A stretch of 25,810 bases of DNA from Alistipes sp. CAG:514 (GCA_000431015.1 HF986075.1:52065-77874), one strand, 5' to 3'; counted from the stretch's first letter, positions 6,984 to 14,847 are shown. Made by a program: numbers and translations. The notes: generated by a model not told the origin, from the letters alone.

Positions 6984-7769
6984 CTAAGCGAAGCTGCGGA
7001 TGGCGTTCTCGACCTGGCCGGCAACGGCTGACCGGCACGGACTTCCGTCACTGGACTCTTCCGGGACGGCTTCCAGGACAGGAGCCACGAAGGAGATCAT
7101 CTGAAGCACTTTGGCCTCATCCTCGGGGATGCCTCTGGAGCGCATGTAGAACTGCTCGTCCTCGTTCAGTTTGCCGACCGTGGCTCCGTGCGAGCACTTC
7201 ACATCATCGGCGTAGATCTCCAGCCGGGGCTTGGTGTTGACTCTTGCCGAATCCGAAAGCAGTATGTTGTGGTTCTCCTGGAACGCCTCGGTTCTCTGGG
7301 CGTCCGGCGCGATTACGATCTTGCCGAAGAATCCGCATTTGGCTTCACCGGCAGCCAACCCGTTGAAAATCTGTCGGGAACAGCAATCGCCAGTGCGGTG
7401 ATGCATCGTGATGTCGAACGTCACCTCGTCGTGGCCGGAGCAAAGGTATATTCCAGAAAGCCTGACTTCGGAATGCGCTCCGGTCAGGTCAATCGTCAGC
7501 GGAATCCTTGCCGAGACTCCCGGCAGCACTACCACCGTAAGATCCAGCGCCGCGTCGGCCCCCACCTCGATGTTGGACGGAATACCATAAGGATCAGTCG
7601 CTTCGACAAACCTGGTGACCGGGGAAACAGCGACTCCAACGGCAGCGTCTGCTGAACCGAGCACAAAGACTTTACGAATATGCTCACCGTCAGCGACCTT
7701 CATTCCCGGCACGATGGGCGAAGGAATATAATTGCCGTGGTCTATGTTTTTAGAACTGTTCAAAGCCAT
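6984..7769 (-). CDS. sufD: Fe-S cluster assembly protein SufD (short form)
   Basis: Scaffold partner of SufB in the cytosolic SufBCD Fe-S assembly complex. The SufB/SufD beta-helix core is clear: TKPRLEIYADDVKCSHGATVGKL near residues 180-200 and the C-terminal EDEQFYMRSRGIPEDEAKVLQM. H194 in CSHGAT aligns by counting from the C-terminus with E. coli SufD H360, a residue implicated in cluster building. At 261 residues it is much shorter than usual (about 420-450). The N-terminal helical domain is absent, and there is no room for it because the start overlaps the end of sufC by 20 bp. Either a natural short form or an old deletion is possible; the intact core argues for a functional protein. 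Confidence 0.88.
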   Translation of the reverse strand: MALNSSKNIDHGNYIPSPIVPGMKVADGEHIRKVFVLGSADAAVGVAVSPVTRFVEATDPYGIPSNIEVGADAALDLTVVVLPGVSARIPLTIDLTGAHSEVRLSGIYLCSGHDEVTFDITMHHRTGDCCSRQIFNGLAAGEAKCGFFGKIVIAPDAQRTEAFQENHNILLSDSARVNTKPRLEIYADDVKCSHGATVGKLNEDEQFYMRSRGIPEDEAKVLQMISFVAPVLEAVPEESSDGSPCRSAVAGQVENAIRSFA

Positions 7770-8502
7770 TTTTCTCTATCTTGTCAATCAGTTCGTAACC
7801 GCCGCTGGCCACGATGCGGCCATCCTTCAGGACATGCACGACATCCGGCCTGACATATTCAAGAAGCTTCTGGTAGTGGGTGATGACGATCGCCGACTTT
7901 TCCGGGGTGTGCAGGGAGTTCACTCCGTCGGCCACGATCTTGAGCGCGTCCACATCCAGTCCGCTGTCCGTCTCGTCGAGGATCGCGAGGGTCGGATCGA
8001 GCATCGCCATCTGGAAGATCTCGTTCCTCTTTTTCTCTCCGCCGGAGAAACCGACATTGACCTCGCGCTTGGCGAACTCCGGCTTCATCTGGACGAAGGC
8101 CATCTTCTGCTTCATAAGTTTCAGAAAATCACCGGCTTTCATCGGCTCCTTGCCTTGGGCCTTGAGCTTGGAGTTGATTGCGGTCTTCATGAAGTTCGTG
8201 ATGGAGACTCCGGGGATCTCGATAGGGTACTGGAAGGACATGAACAGTCCGGCCCAGGCTCTTTCCTCCGGCTTCATCGTCAGCAGATCCTTGCCGTCGA
8301 ACTCTATCGTGCCGGAAGTGACCTCGTAGTTCGGCTTTCCGGTCAGGACAGAGGACAGGGTGCTTTTGCCGGCTCCGTTCGGACCCATCACGGCGTGGAT
8401 CTCGCCGCGGCGGATCTCAAGGTTGATGCCCTTGAGGATCTCATTGTCTGCGACACTGGCGTGCAGATCGTTTATTTTCAGTAATATGTCTGTCATGGTC
8501 AT
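7750..8502 (-). CDS. sufC: Fe-S cluster assembly ATPase SufC
   Basis: ABC-type ATPase that powers conformational change in the SufBCD scaffold; it has no membrane partner. Motifs are Walker A GPNGAGKST, ABC signature FSGGEKKRNEIFQM, Walker B LAILDETDSGLDVDAL and the switch histidine in ITHYQKLL. The ExxGxE-like SGGEKKRNE signature is typical of SufC and not of transport ATPases. Length of 250 residues is normal. The start could be this ATG or the one two codons later (8496, MTDILLKINDL), which fits family N-termini equally well. It lies 37 bp after pnuC and overlaps sufD, so the genes are translationally linked. Confidence 0.95.
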   Translation of the reverse strand: MTMTDILLKINDLHASVADNEILKGINLEIRRGEIHAVMGPNGAGKSTLSSVLTGKPNYEVTSGTIEFDGKDLLTMKPEERAWAGLFMSFQYPIEIPGVSITNFMKTAINSKLKAQGKEPMKAGDFLKLMKQKMAFVQMKPEFAKREVNVGFSGGEKKRNEIFQMAMLDPTLAILDETDSGLDVDALKIVADGVNSLHTPEKSAIVITHYQKLLEYVRPDVVHVLKDGRIVASGGYELIDKIEKNGFEQF

Positions 8503-8539
8503 TAATATTTTGCGTGGAGGCCAAGCTCCTCGTTGTCAA

Positions 8540-9199
8540 TTATTTCTCCTCTCTGTACAGTCGGTACCAAGTCCAGAGGGACCAGATGCCGTTTATGAGG
8601 TACAGGGCGCTGACGATCGGCATAAACACGAGGCCGGCGCTGAGGTAGAGGGTGATGTTCGTGATGTTCACCACCAGCCACACGATCCAGCAGTCCCACT
8701 TCTTTTGGGCGGAAAGGAACTGCGCCAACAGCGTTAGCATCAGGCCGTACGAGTCAAGCCACGGGGTTGGATCAGGTGTGAATATGTCCGTTAACCAGGC
8801 CGTGCCCAATTTGCTGAGCACGAATCCCCAGATCGCACCGGCAATCACCACGACGGTGAGCGCCGCACACCAGTCCCGCATCGATAGCCGTGTCACTTTC
8901 AGGGCGGAAGCGTCTTTCGAACTCTGCTCGGAAGGTCTCGGATGAGTCCACCTCCAGTGTCCGAAGGCGTTGATGCCGAAGGCTATCGGCTGGAGAAGCA
9001 TGGCCGAGTACAGATGCCTCTGCCAGAACAGCGTGAACAACAGGATGTTGTACAGGTAGCCGACCCAGAAGTTGTACTTGTTGTTGCGCCCGGCCATCAC
9101 CACGCAGGTAAGTCCCGCGATGACACCGAGCAGCTCCAGGAAGCTCACTCCCGTTCCGCCTAACGTGAACGCAATGTTTTCTATGTCAAAGAATCCCAT
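8540..9199 (-). CDS. pnuC: PnuC-type nicotinamide riboside transporter
   Basis: An integral inner-membrane facilitator of the PnuC family, which imports nicotinamide riboside for NAD synthesis. Several hydrophobic segments are visible (for example FLELLGVIAGLTCVVMAG, and further ones around residues 45-75, 110-130, 140-160 and 175-205). The family hallmarks are NKYNFWVGYLYNILLFTLFW and the C-terminal half with KKWDCWIVWLVVNITNITLYL. At 219 residues it is of usual length. Related family members carry thiamine or riboflavin, and sequence alone does not settle the substrate; I see no TPP or FMN riboswitch before it. It sits inside the suf operon, 22 bp after sufB and 37 bp before sufC, which is unusual. 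Confidence 0.85.
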   Translation of the reverse strand: MGFFDIENIAFTLGGTGVSFLELLGVIAGLTCVVMAGRNNKYNFWVGYLYNILLFTLFWQRHLYSAMLLQPIAFGINAFGHWRWTHPRPSEQSSKDASALKVTRLSMRDWCAALTVVVIAGAIWGFVLSKLGTAWLTDIFTPDPTPWLDSYGLMLTLLAQFLSAQKKWDCWIVWLVVNITNITLYLSAGLVFMPIVSALYLINGIWSLWTWYRLYREEK

Positions 9200-9221
9200 A
9201 ATTCATTCGTGAATATATTCA

Positions 9222-10670
9222 TTAACCTACCGATCCTTCGAGGGAGACCTGAAGCAGTTTGGTGGCCTCGACGGCGAACTCCATCGGGAGGCGGGAAAGC
9301 ACCTCGTGGGCGTAGCCGTTGACAATCAGACCGACAGCGTCCTCCGGGCCGAGTCCCCTCTGGTTGCAGTAGAAGAGCTGCTCGTCGCTGATCTTCGAGG
9401 TCGTGGCCTCATGCTCCACGATCGCCGTGGGATTCGCGCTCTGGATGTCCGGGAACGTGTGCGCCCCGCACTGCGAGCCGATCAGAAGGCTGTCGCACTG
9501 CGAGAAGTTCCGCGCCCCGGTCGCCCCGGCGTTCATCCGGACGAGACCGCGGTAGCTGTTCTGACTGTGACCCGCTGATATTCCCTTACTTACGATCCGG
9601 CTTCTGGTGCCGCGTCCGAGATGGATCATCTTCGTGCCGGTGTCCGCCTGCTGGTAGTTGTTCGTCACGGCCACGGAGTAGAACTCCGACGAGGAGTAGT
9701 CGCCCTTCAGGATCGTCGAAGGGTACTTCCAAGTGATCGCCGAGCCGGTCTCGACTTGAGTCCAGCTCAGGTGCGAACCGCTGCCCTTGCATATTCCTCT
9801 CTTAGTCACGAGGTTAAGGATGCCGCCGCGTCCTTGGGCATCGCCGGGGTACCAGTTCTGCACCGTTGAGTATTTCACATCGGCGTCCTTCTCGACCACG
9901 ATCTCAACCACAGCGGCGTGCAGCTGGTTCTCGTCGCGCATCGGAGCCGTGCAGCCCTCCATGTAGCTCAGCTGCGAACCCTCGTCCGCCACGATGAGCG
10001 TCCTTTCGAACTGTCCCGTGCCGGCGGCGTTGATCCTGAAATAGCTAGAAAGCTCCATCGGGCACTTGACCCCTTTGGGAATATAGCAGAAACTACCGTC
10101 GCTGAAGACCGCCGAGTTGAGTGCCGCGAAGAAATTGTCTCCGACCGGAACGACGGAGGCGAGGTACTTCCTCACCAGATCCGGATGCTCCTTGACAGCC
10201 TCCGAGAAACTACAGAATATGATTCCTTTCTCCGCCAGCGAGGCTCTGAAGGTCGTGGCCACGGAGACCGAGTCGAAGACAGCATCCACGGCCACCACTC
10301 CGGCCAGAGCCTCGCGCTCACGCACCGGAATGCCCAGCTTCTCGAATGTCTCCTCCAGTTTCGGGTCTATCTCTTTCGGCCTGTCCACGTTCTTCTTCGG
10401 AGCGGCATAGTAGATAATGTCTTGAAAATCGATCTCCGGCATGTCCAAATGCCCCCACTGCGGCATCTCCATGCTCTGCCATTTGCGGAAAGCGTTCAGA
10501 CGGAACTCCAGCATCCATTCCGGCTCTTCCTTAAGCCGTGAGATCGTGCGGATGATGTCCTCGTTCAGTCCCTTTGGGATGAAGTCCTGTCCGACCTCGG
10601 TGACGAAGCCCTCCTTGTACTCCTGTCTGGTGACCTCCTGTATGATCTTATCTTCTTCCTTGATGTCCAT
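9222..10670 (-). CDS. sufB: Fe-S cluster assembly protein SufB
   Basis: Core scaffold of the SufBC2D complex on which Fe-S clusters are built in the cytosol. The sequence matches SufB throughout, with normal length (482). Key parts are GVKCPMELSSYFRINA, EGCTAPMRDENQLHAAVVEIV, NFSQCDSLLIGSQCGAHTFP and the C-terminal LPMEFAVEATKLLQVSLEGSVG. C392 (in SQCDSLL) lies 90 residues from the end, the same distance as E. coli C405, the essential sulfur-accepting cysteine. It is the first gene of the operon, about 60 bases downstream of a recognisable -7 box. No sufS, sufE or sufU gene is in the window, so the sulfur donor must be encoded elsewhere. Confidence 0.96.
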   Translation of the reverse strand: MDIKEEDKIIQEVTRQEYKEGFVTEVGQDFIPKGLNEDIIRTISRLKEEPEWMLEFRLNAFRKWQSMEMPQWGHLDMPEIDFQDIIYYAAPKKNVDRPKEIDPKLEETFEKLGIPVREREALAGVVAVDAVFDSVSVATTFRASLAEKGIIFCSFSEAVKEHPDLVRKYLASVVPVGDNFFAALNSAVFSDGSFCYIPKGVKCPMELSSYFRINAAGTGQFERTLIVADEGSQLSYMEGCTAPMRDENQLHAAVVEIVVEKDADVKYSTVQNWYPGDAQGRGGILNLVTKRGICKGSGSHLSWTQVETGSAITWKYPSTILKGDYSSSEFYSVAVTNNYQQADTGTKMIHLGRGTRSRIVSKGISAGHSQNSYRGLVRMNAGATGARNFSQCDSLLIGSQCGAHTFPDIQSANPTAIVEHEATTSKISDEQLFYCNQRGLGPEDAVGLIVNGYAHEVLSRLPMEFAVEATKLLQVSLEGSVG

Positions 10671-10733
10671 ATAGTTCTTGTTTCTCCCTCACCGTCTCTT
10701 GACGCAAAAGCGAAGAGAGAGGATTGAATACTA

Positions 10734-10741
10734 CAAAGATA
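10734..10741 (-). promoter_or_regulatory. Promoter -7 box for the suf operon
   Basis: On the minus strand TATCTTTG matches TAnnTTTG exactly, giving a leader of about 57 bases before sufB. At the -33 distance only a weak ATTTCC is visible. I see no recognisable Fe-S regulator (IscR-like) site. Confidence 0.55.
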
Positions 10742-10828
10742 GCGAAAGCACCTTTCAGTTGGAAATTTTACGCATTGTTTTTCAGAACTAGAAAAGAATA
10801 AAGTCCAGGAGCCGCAAAAATCCGTAGA

Positions 10829-10872
10829 GCCTCTAACCTGAATTTCTTACGAGCAAAATCCGGGTTAGAGGC
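10829..10872 (-). terminator. Stem-loop between trpB and sufB, probable trpB terminator
   Basis: Perfect 10-bp arms GCCTCTAACC (10829-10838) and GGTTAGAGGC (10863-10872) flank a 24-base loop. On the minus strand the stem is followed by TCTACGGATTTTTG, a short T run set back about six bases. The position 30 bases after the trpB stop fits a terminator, but the long loop and offset T run make it a weak one; a processing or 3'-end-protecting hairpin is equally possible. Confidence 0.45.
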
Positions 10873-10901
10873 CCTCTGGGCTTTATCTTTGGACTGTGTG
10901 A

Positions 10902-12266
10902 TTACTTGTTCAGCGCGTCGGCGGATTTGATGTACTTGGCGAGTTCGGCGTCGGAGACGTGGAAGTTCTGCATCTCGCCGGAGAGGTACTGGTCGTAGGA
11001 GCTCATGTCCACGAAACCGTGTCCGGACAGGTTGAAGAGGATGGTCTTCTTCTCGCCGGTTTCCTTGCACTTGAGGGCTTCGTTCACTGTGGCGGCGATG
11101 GCGTGGCAGGATTCCGGTGCAGGGATTATGCCCTCGGTCTGGGCGAAGAGGATTCCGGCCTTGAAGGCATCAAGCTGCTCGATGTCAACAGCTTCCATGT
11201 AGCCGTCCTTCATCAGCTGGGACAGGATCACACCCGCTCCGTGGTAGCGAAGGCCGCCGGCATGGATGGTTGCCGGCTTGAAATCGTGGCCGAGGGTGTA
11301 CATCGGAAGCAGCGGAGTCATGCCGGCCTCGTCGCCGAAGTCATATTCAAACTTGCCTCTTGTGAGTTTCGGGCAGGAATATGGTTCCGCGGCGATGAAG
11401 CGGGTCTTCTTCCCTTCCTGAATATTATGCCTCATGAAAGGGTAGGCGATGCCGCTGAAGTTGGAGCCGCCGCCGAAGCAGGCCACCACGATGTCAGGAT
11501 ATTCCCCGGTCATCTCCATCTGCTTCTCCGCCTCCAGGCCGATGACGGTCTGATGCAGGCAGACATGGTTGAGGACGGAGCCGAGGGCATACTTGCAGTT
11601 CGGGGTGCTTACGGCAAGTTCGATGGCCTCGGAGATCGCGCATCCAAGTGATCCCTGGTCGTTGGGATTGGCGGTGATGATGTCTTTGCCCGCTCTGGTG
11701 GACATTGACGGTGAAGGAGTTATGGCTGCTCCGAAAGTCTGCATGATCGACCTTCTGTAAGGCTTCTGCTGGTAGCTGACCTTGACCATGTAGACGGCGC
11801 ATTCGATGCCGAACTTCTTGGTGGCATAGGAGAGCGCGCCGCCCCACTGGCCGGCACCGGTCTCGGTGGTGATGTTGGTGATGCCCTGCTCCTTGGCGTA
11901 GTAGGCCTGGGCCAAGGCGGAGTTCAGTTTGTGGGAGCCGGCAGGGGAGACGCTCTCATTCTTGAAATAGATGTGGGCAGGAGTGCCGAGGGCGGCCTCA
12001 AGATCGTAGGCTCTCACAAGCGGAGTGCATCTGTAGCCGGCGTACTGCTCGCGTACCGGCTCGGGGATCGGGATCCACTCGTCAGTTGTGTTGAGTTCCT
12101 GGTCGGCGCAGGCCTTGCAGAAGATCGGGTAGAGATCCTCGGGCTTCAAGGCCTCGTGTGTGGCCGGATTGAGGATTGGCATAGGCTTGTTGGGCATGAC
12201 TGCCTGCATGTTGAACCATGCTGTCGGGATTTCGCTCTCAGGGAGCAAGAATTTTTTCTGTCTCAT
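10902..12266 (-). CDS. trpB: Tryptophan synthase beta chain, TrpB2 type
   Basis: A PLP enzyme joining indole and serine into tryptophan. The PLP lysine is in GSHKLNSALAQAYYAKEQG; ETGAGQWGGALSYATKKFG, CFGGGSNFSG and the extended C-terminal section LLPMYTLGHDFKPATIHAGGLRYHG are typical of the TrpB2 subfamily and not of TrpB1. At 454 residues it is longer than TrpB1 (about 400), also as expected. TrpB2 enzymes usually do not bind TrpA tightly and may salvage indole. No trpA or other trp gene lies nearby; the neighbours are sdhC upstream and sufB downstream, each with its own signals. The start MRQKKFLLPESEIPTAWFN is the family N-terminus. Confidence 0.94.
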   Translation of the reverse strand: MRQKKFLLPESEIPTAWFNMQAVMPNKPMPILNPATHEALKPEDLYPIFCKACADQELNTTDEWIPIPEPVREQYAGYRCTPLVRAYDLEAALGTPAHIYFKNESVSPAGSHKLNSALAQAYYAKEQGITNITTETGAGQWGGALSYATKKFGIECAVYMVKVSYQQKPYRRSIMQTFGAAITPSPSMSTRAGKDIITANPNDQGSLGCAISEAIELAVSTPNCKYALGSVLNHVCLHQTVIGLEAEKQMEMTGEYPDIVVACFGGGSNFSGIAYPFMRHNIQEGKKTRFIAAEPYSCPKLTRGKFEYDFGDEAGMTPLLPMYTLGHDFKPATIHAGGLRYHGAGVILSQLMKDGYMEAVDIEQLDAFKAGILFAQTEGIIPAPESCHAIAATVNEALKCKETGEKKTILFNLSGHGFVDMSSYDQYLSGEMQNFHVSDAELAKYIKSADALNK

Positions 12267-12360
12267 TGTTGTTCGTTTTTGAATGATACTATTATTTGTA
12301 AATCAAGTTGTCTTTTTATATGGTCTCTTAGACAGGCTTGGCGGCCTGTGGAAGTAACAC

Positions 12361-12391
12361 AAAAAAGGGCGACCATCATCCGGTCACCCTT
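12361..12391 (-). terminator. Rho-independent terminator of sdhC
   Basis: On the minus strand AAGGGTGACC (12391-12382), a 7-base loop and GGTCGCCCTT (12374-12365) form a 10-bp stem with one mismatch, followed directly by TTTTTT. It begins about 20 bases after the sdhC stop. This strongly suggests that no sdhA or sdhB was meant to be read from the same transcript. Confidence 0.8.
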
Positions 12392-12412
12392 GAAATTTCA
12401 TTATGTCCTTGA

Positions 12413-13105
12413 CTAGATCAAAGCGTTTGCCTGAAGGAATGCGTTGATACCAACAGCCGCAAAGCCAAGGAAGATCAGCGTGGCGACCACGATGCCGATC
12501 ACTTTCAGTCTCTTGAACCAGGTCTGGTTGTTCCAGCCAACTGTCTGGAACATGCTCCAGAAGCCGTGGCAAAGGTGGAACCATACAGCCACGAACCAGG
12601 CGAGGTACAATGCCAGCACCCACCATCGTCCGAAAGTGAGGTTGAGAAGTTCGTAAGGGTTGCCCTCCTCGGCGCCGGTGAACATGGCGAGCTGCATCTT
12701 AGCCCAGAAGTGGGTAAGATGGAAAGCAAGGATACCGAGAATGATGATACCGAGTACGAACATGTTCTTTGCTGACCAGGAGTCGGCAGCGGCTACGCCT
12801 GAGGCCTCGTAGCGCTTGTAGCCGCCGCGGGCCTTTACGTTCTGCCATGTGAGCCAGCATCCGTAGATGATGTGGATGATGAAACCGGCGGCAAGAACAG
12901 GAACCATGATGGTGACAATCGGGAGCGCCATAAAGTCGCAGCCTTTCTGGAAAAGACCGTCAAGCCCGTTGTAATTGCCTGTGAAAGAGTCAATGACGGA
13001 GAACAGGTTGATAGTTACATGAAGCAGCAGGAAGATTATGAGAAATGCTCCGCTGACAGCCTGGATGAACTTCCTTCCGATGGAATAGTGAAATGCGTTC
13101 GCCAT
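12413..13105 (-). CDS. sdhC: Succinate dehydrogenase/fumarate reductase cytochrome b subunit
   Basis: Membrane anchor of the succinate:quinone oxidoreductase complex, of the single-subunit, dihaem type found in Bacteroidota and in Wolinella FrdC. Five hydrophobic segments are visible (about 15-35, 62-85, 113-135, 160-182 and 202-222). Histidines at H29, H78, H129/H132 and H177/H180 are well placed as haem b ligands. Length of 230 residues is normal. In relatives this gene is followed by the flavoprotein and iron-sulfur subunits; here a strong terminator follows at once and the next gene is trpB, so it is an orphan. It starts 31 bp after the tRNA-Met gene and I find no promoter in that gap, so it may be read from the tRNA promoter. 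Confidence 0.92.
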   Translation of the reverse strand: MANAFHYSIGRKFIQAVSGAFLIIFLLLHVTINLFSVIDSFTGNYNGLDGLFQKGCDFMALPIVTIMVPVLAAGFIIHIIYGCWLTWQNVKARGGYKRYEASGVAAADSWSAKNMFVLGIIILGILAFHLTHFWAKMQLAMFTGAEEGNPYELLNLTFGRWWVLALYLAWFVAVWFHLCHGFWSMFQTVGWNNQTWFKRLKVIGIVVATLIFLGFAAVGINAFLQANALI

Positions 13106-13135
13106 TATCGTCTTAATTAGTTTCTTAATGTTGCG

Positions 13136-13209
13136 TAGCGGGAGTGGGGCATGATCCCACGACCTCCGGATTATGAATCCGACGCTCTAACCAGCTGAGC
13201 TACCCCGCC
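13136..13209 (-). tRNA. tRNA-Met (CAU), probably elongator
   Basis: A full 74-nt cloverleaf folds: acceptor GGCGGGG/TCCCGCT, D stem GCTC/GAGC, anticodon stem TCGGA/TCCGG with loop TTCATAA (anticodon CAU), T stem GTGGG/CCCAC, discriminator A. CCA is not encoded. The T loop is ATCATGC rather than TTCRANY, so T54 and A58 appear swapped. The acceptor stem has a base pair (G1-T72), which speaks against an initiator. A CAU anticodon modified to read AUA isoleucine cannot be excluded. Confidence 0.88.
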
Positions 13210-13230
13210 ATTCCTGGCAAAAGCCATAAA

Positions 13231-13253
13231 AAAACGGCCGAGGCCGGATTTTT
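13231..13253 (-). terminator. GC-rich hairpin with T tracts between the two tRNAs
   Basis: CGGC (13235-13238), loop CGAG and GCCG (13243-13246) form a short stem flanked by A7 on one side and T5 on the other, so it has terminator form in both directions. On the minus strand it follows tRNA-Gln. Because no separate promoter is visible for tRNA-Met, it may be a partial terminator or a processing signal. Confidence 0.5.
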
Positions 13254-13255
13254 AG

Positions 13256-13326
13256 TTGAGATAGAAGGATTCGAACCCTCACTGACAGAGCCAGAATCTG
13301 TAGTGCTACCATTACACCATATCTCA
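13256..13326 (-). tRNA. tRNA-Gln (CUG)
   Basis: A 71-nt cloverleaf: acceptor TGAGATA/TATCTCA, D stem GTGT/GCAC, anticodon stem ACAGA/TCTGT with loop TTCTGGC (anticodon CTG), T stem GAGGG/CCTTC with standard loop TTCGAAT, discriminator A. CCA is not encoded. It is 46 bp upstream of the tRNA-Met gene and follows a very good promoter. Confidence 0.93.
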
Positions 13327-13360
13327 ATGATGTGTTGCGCCTGTCTTCGCAACTGGACTG

Positions 13361-13391
13361 CAAAAATAGAGATTAATCCTGAATTGGCAAA
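13361..13391 (-). promoter_or_regulatory. Bacteroidota promoter for the tRNA-Gln/tRNA-Met(/sdhC) unit
   Basis: On the minus strand TTTG (13391-13388) is followed after 19 bases by TATTTTTG (13368-13361), a full match to the primary sigma consensus TTTG-N19-TAnnTTTG. The predicted transcript start is about 28 bases before tRNA-Gln. The -33 box lies directly after the symporter stop codon. Confidence 0.8.
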
Positions 13392-13392
13392 A

Positions 13393-14847
13393 TTAATTCG
13401 ACTTTTTTCGCCGAATTAATAGACAAAGTCCCAAAAACGTGAACAAAGCGTTGAAAAGAAGCAACTCATAGCTGAATTTGTAGCCTCCGAACCAGCGCTC
13501 GGAATTGCTTTGGAGGATGAGGCAGAGAACCGGCGCGATGACCGCCACCAGCGGCACCCATCTGTCGCGCACCTTTCTTTTCGTGAATATTCCGAAAGCG
13601 AACATTCCCAGGATCGGCCCGTAGGTGTAGCTCGCCAGCTTGTAGACCGCGTCAATGGCCGATTTCGTGTTCAGAAGATAGAAGACGAAAATCACGATTC
13701 CCATCAGCAGGGCCATCAGCAGATGCACTTTCTGCCTTGTGGCCTTCACCTGCTCCTCGCTCTTGCCCTTGGTGCCGATTATGTCAACGGTGAACGAGGT
13801 TGTCAGCGCCGTCAGCGCGGAACCGCCGGCGGCGAAGGCGCAGGACACAAGTCCGATGATGAACAGAACACCTACGATGGCGGGCAGATAGCCCCCCGTG
13901 GCCACGGCAGGGAACAGTGTGTCACCGACTTCCTGGATGCCCTTCTGCCCGGCGAACACGTACAGCAGCACACCGAGACAAAGGAACAGTAATATTACCG
14001 GAACCTGAAGCAAGCCACTGGTAATGAGGTTCTTCTGTGAATCTTTGGCGTTGCGGCTGCTCAGCGTCCGCTGCATCATGTCCTGGTCCAGACCGGTCAT
14101 CGCTATCACGGTGAACACGCCTGCCAGGAACTGTTTCCAGAAATATTCAGGATGGTTCACGTCGTCGAAGAAGAACATCTTTGAACAGTCACTTTCACGC
14201 ACCGTCTGCACCACGCCGGAGAAGCTCAGCCCCAGATCCTTGGCGATGAACACGATAGCCAGCACGATGGACACGATCATGCACACGGTCTTCAGCGTGT
14301 CCGTCCAGATCACGGACTTCACCCCGCCCCTGAACGTGTAGACCAGCACGATCCCCACGGAGACGATCACGTTCAGCACGAACGGCAGCCCCAGCGGTTC
14401 GAAGATCATCAGCTGGAGCGTCACACAGACGAGGAACAGTCTCACGGCGGCTCCCAGAATCTTGGAGATGAAGAAGAACCACGCTCCGGTCTTGTGCGAG
14501 GACACTCCGAACCGGTCGTCAAGGTACTGGTAGATCGACACCATGTTCATCTTGAAGAATATGGGCGTGAGGACAAACGCTATGATGATGTAGCCCACGA
14601 AGAAGCCCAGAACCATCTGCATGTAGCCCATTGCCGTGCCTCCTACGCCGACCATTCCCGGCACGGAGACGTAGGTCACCCCCGACATCGGCGCTCCGAT
14701 CATCGCGATCGCCACGATCCACCAAGGCGCCTTGCGCCCTCCGTTGAAGAACCCGGCGTTGTCAGCGTTGCGAGAGGAGATCCAAGACACCGTGAACATC
14801 ACGGCAAAGTACGCCAGAACTGTGATTATGACTGATAAAGGACTCAT
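13393..14847 (-). CDS. Sodium:solute symporter (SSS family)
   Basis: An inner-membrane transporter of 484 residues that uses the sodium gradient to import a small solute. It has about 13 hydrophobic segments, as in the family. Family-like stretches include GGRKAPWWIVAIAMIGAPMSG near the N-terminus, MTGLDQDMMQRTLSSRNAKD in the middle and YKLASYTYGPILGMFAFGI towards the end. It begins 2 bp after the stop codon of the secreted GH29 fucosidase gene, so the two are almost certainly co-translated. From this context the substrate could be fucose or another sugar set free in the periplasm; that is inference, since the family also carries sialic acid, amino acids, pantothenate and others. Confidence 0.88.
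   Translation of the reverse strand: MSPLSVIITVLAYFAVMFTVSWISSRNADNAGFFNGGRKAPWWIVAIAMIGAPMSGVTYVSVPGMVGVGGTAMGYMQMVLGFFVGYIIIAFVLTPIFFKMNMVSIYQYLDDRFGVSSHKTGAWFFFISKILGAAVRLFLVCVTLQLMIFEPLGLPFVLNVIVSVGIVLVYTFRGGVKSVIWTDTLKTVCMIVSIVLAIVFIAKDLGLSFSGVVQTVRESDCSKMFFFDDVNHPEYFWKQFLAGVFTVIAMTGLDQDMMQRTLSSRNAKDSQKNLITSGLLQVPVILLFLCLGVLLYVFAGQKGIQEVGDTLFPAVATGGYLPAIVGVLFIIGLVSCAFAAGGSALTALTTSFTVDIIGTKGKSEEQVKATRQKVHLLMALLMGIVIFVFYLLNTKSAIDAVYKLASYTYGPILGMFAFGIFTKRKVRDRWVPLVAVIAPVLCLILQSNSERWFGGYKFSYELLLFNALFTFLGLCLLIRRKKSN

Noticed and set aside
8503..8539. Possible riboswitch before sufC or pnuC explaining the vitamin transporter
   Set aside because: The gaps before pnuC (22 bp) and sufC (37 bp) are too short for any known aptamer.
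12332..12349. ACAGGC/GCCTGT stem-loop before trpB as a tryptophan attenuator
   Set aside because: There is no leader peptide with Trp codons, no T tract and no alternative pairing visible.
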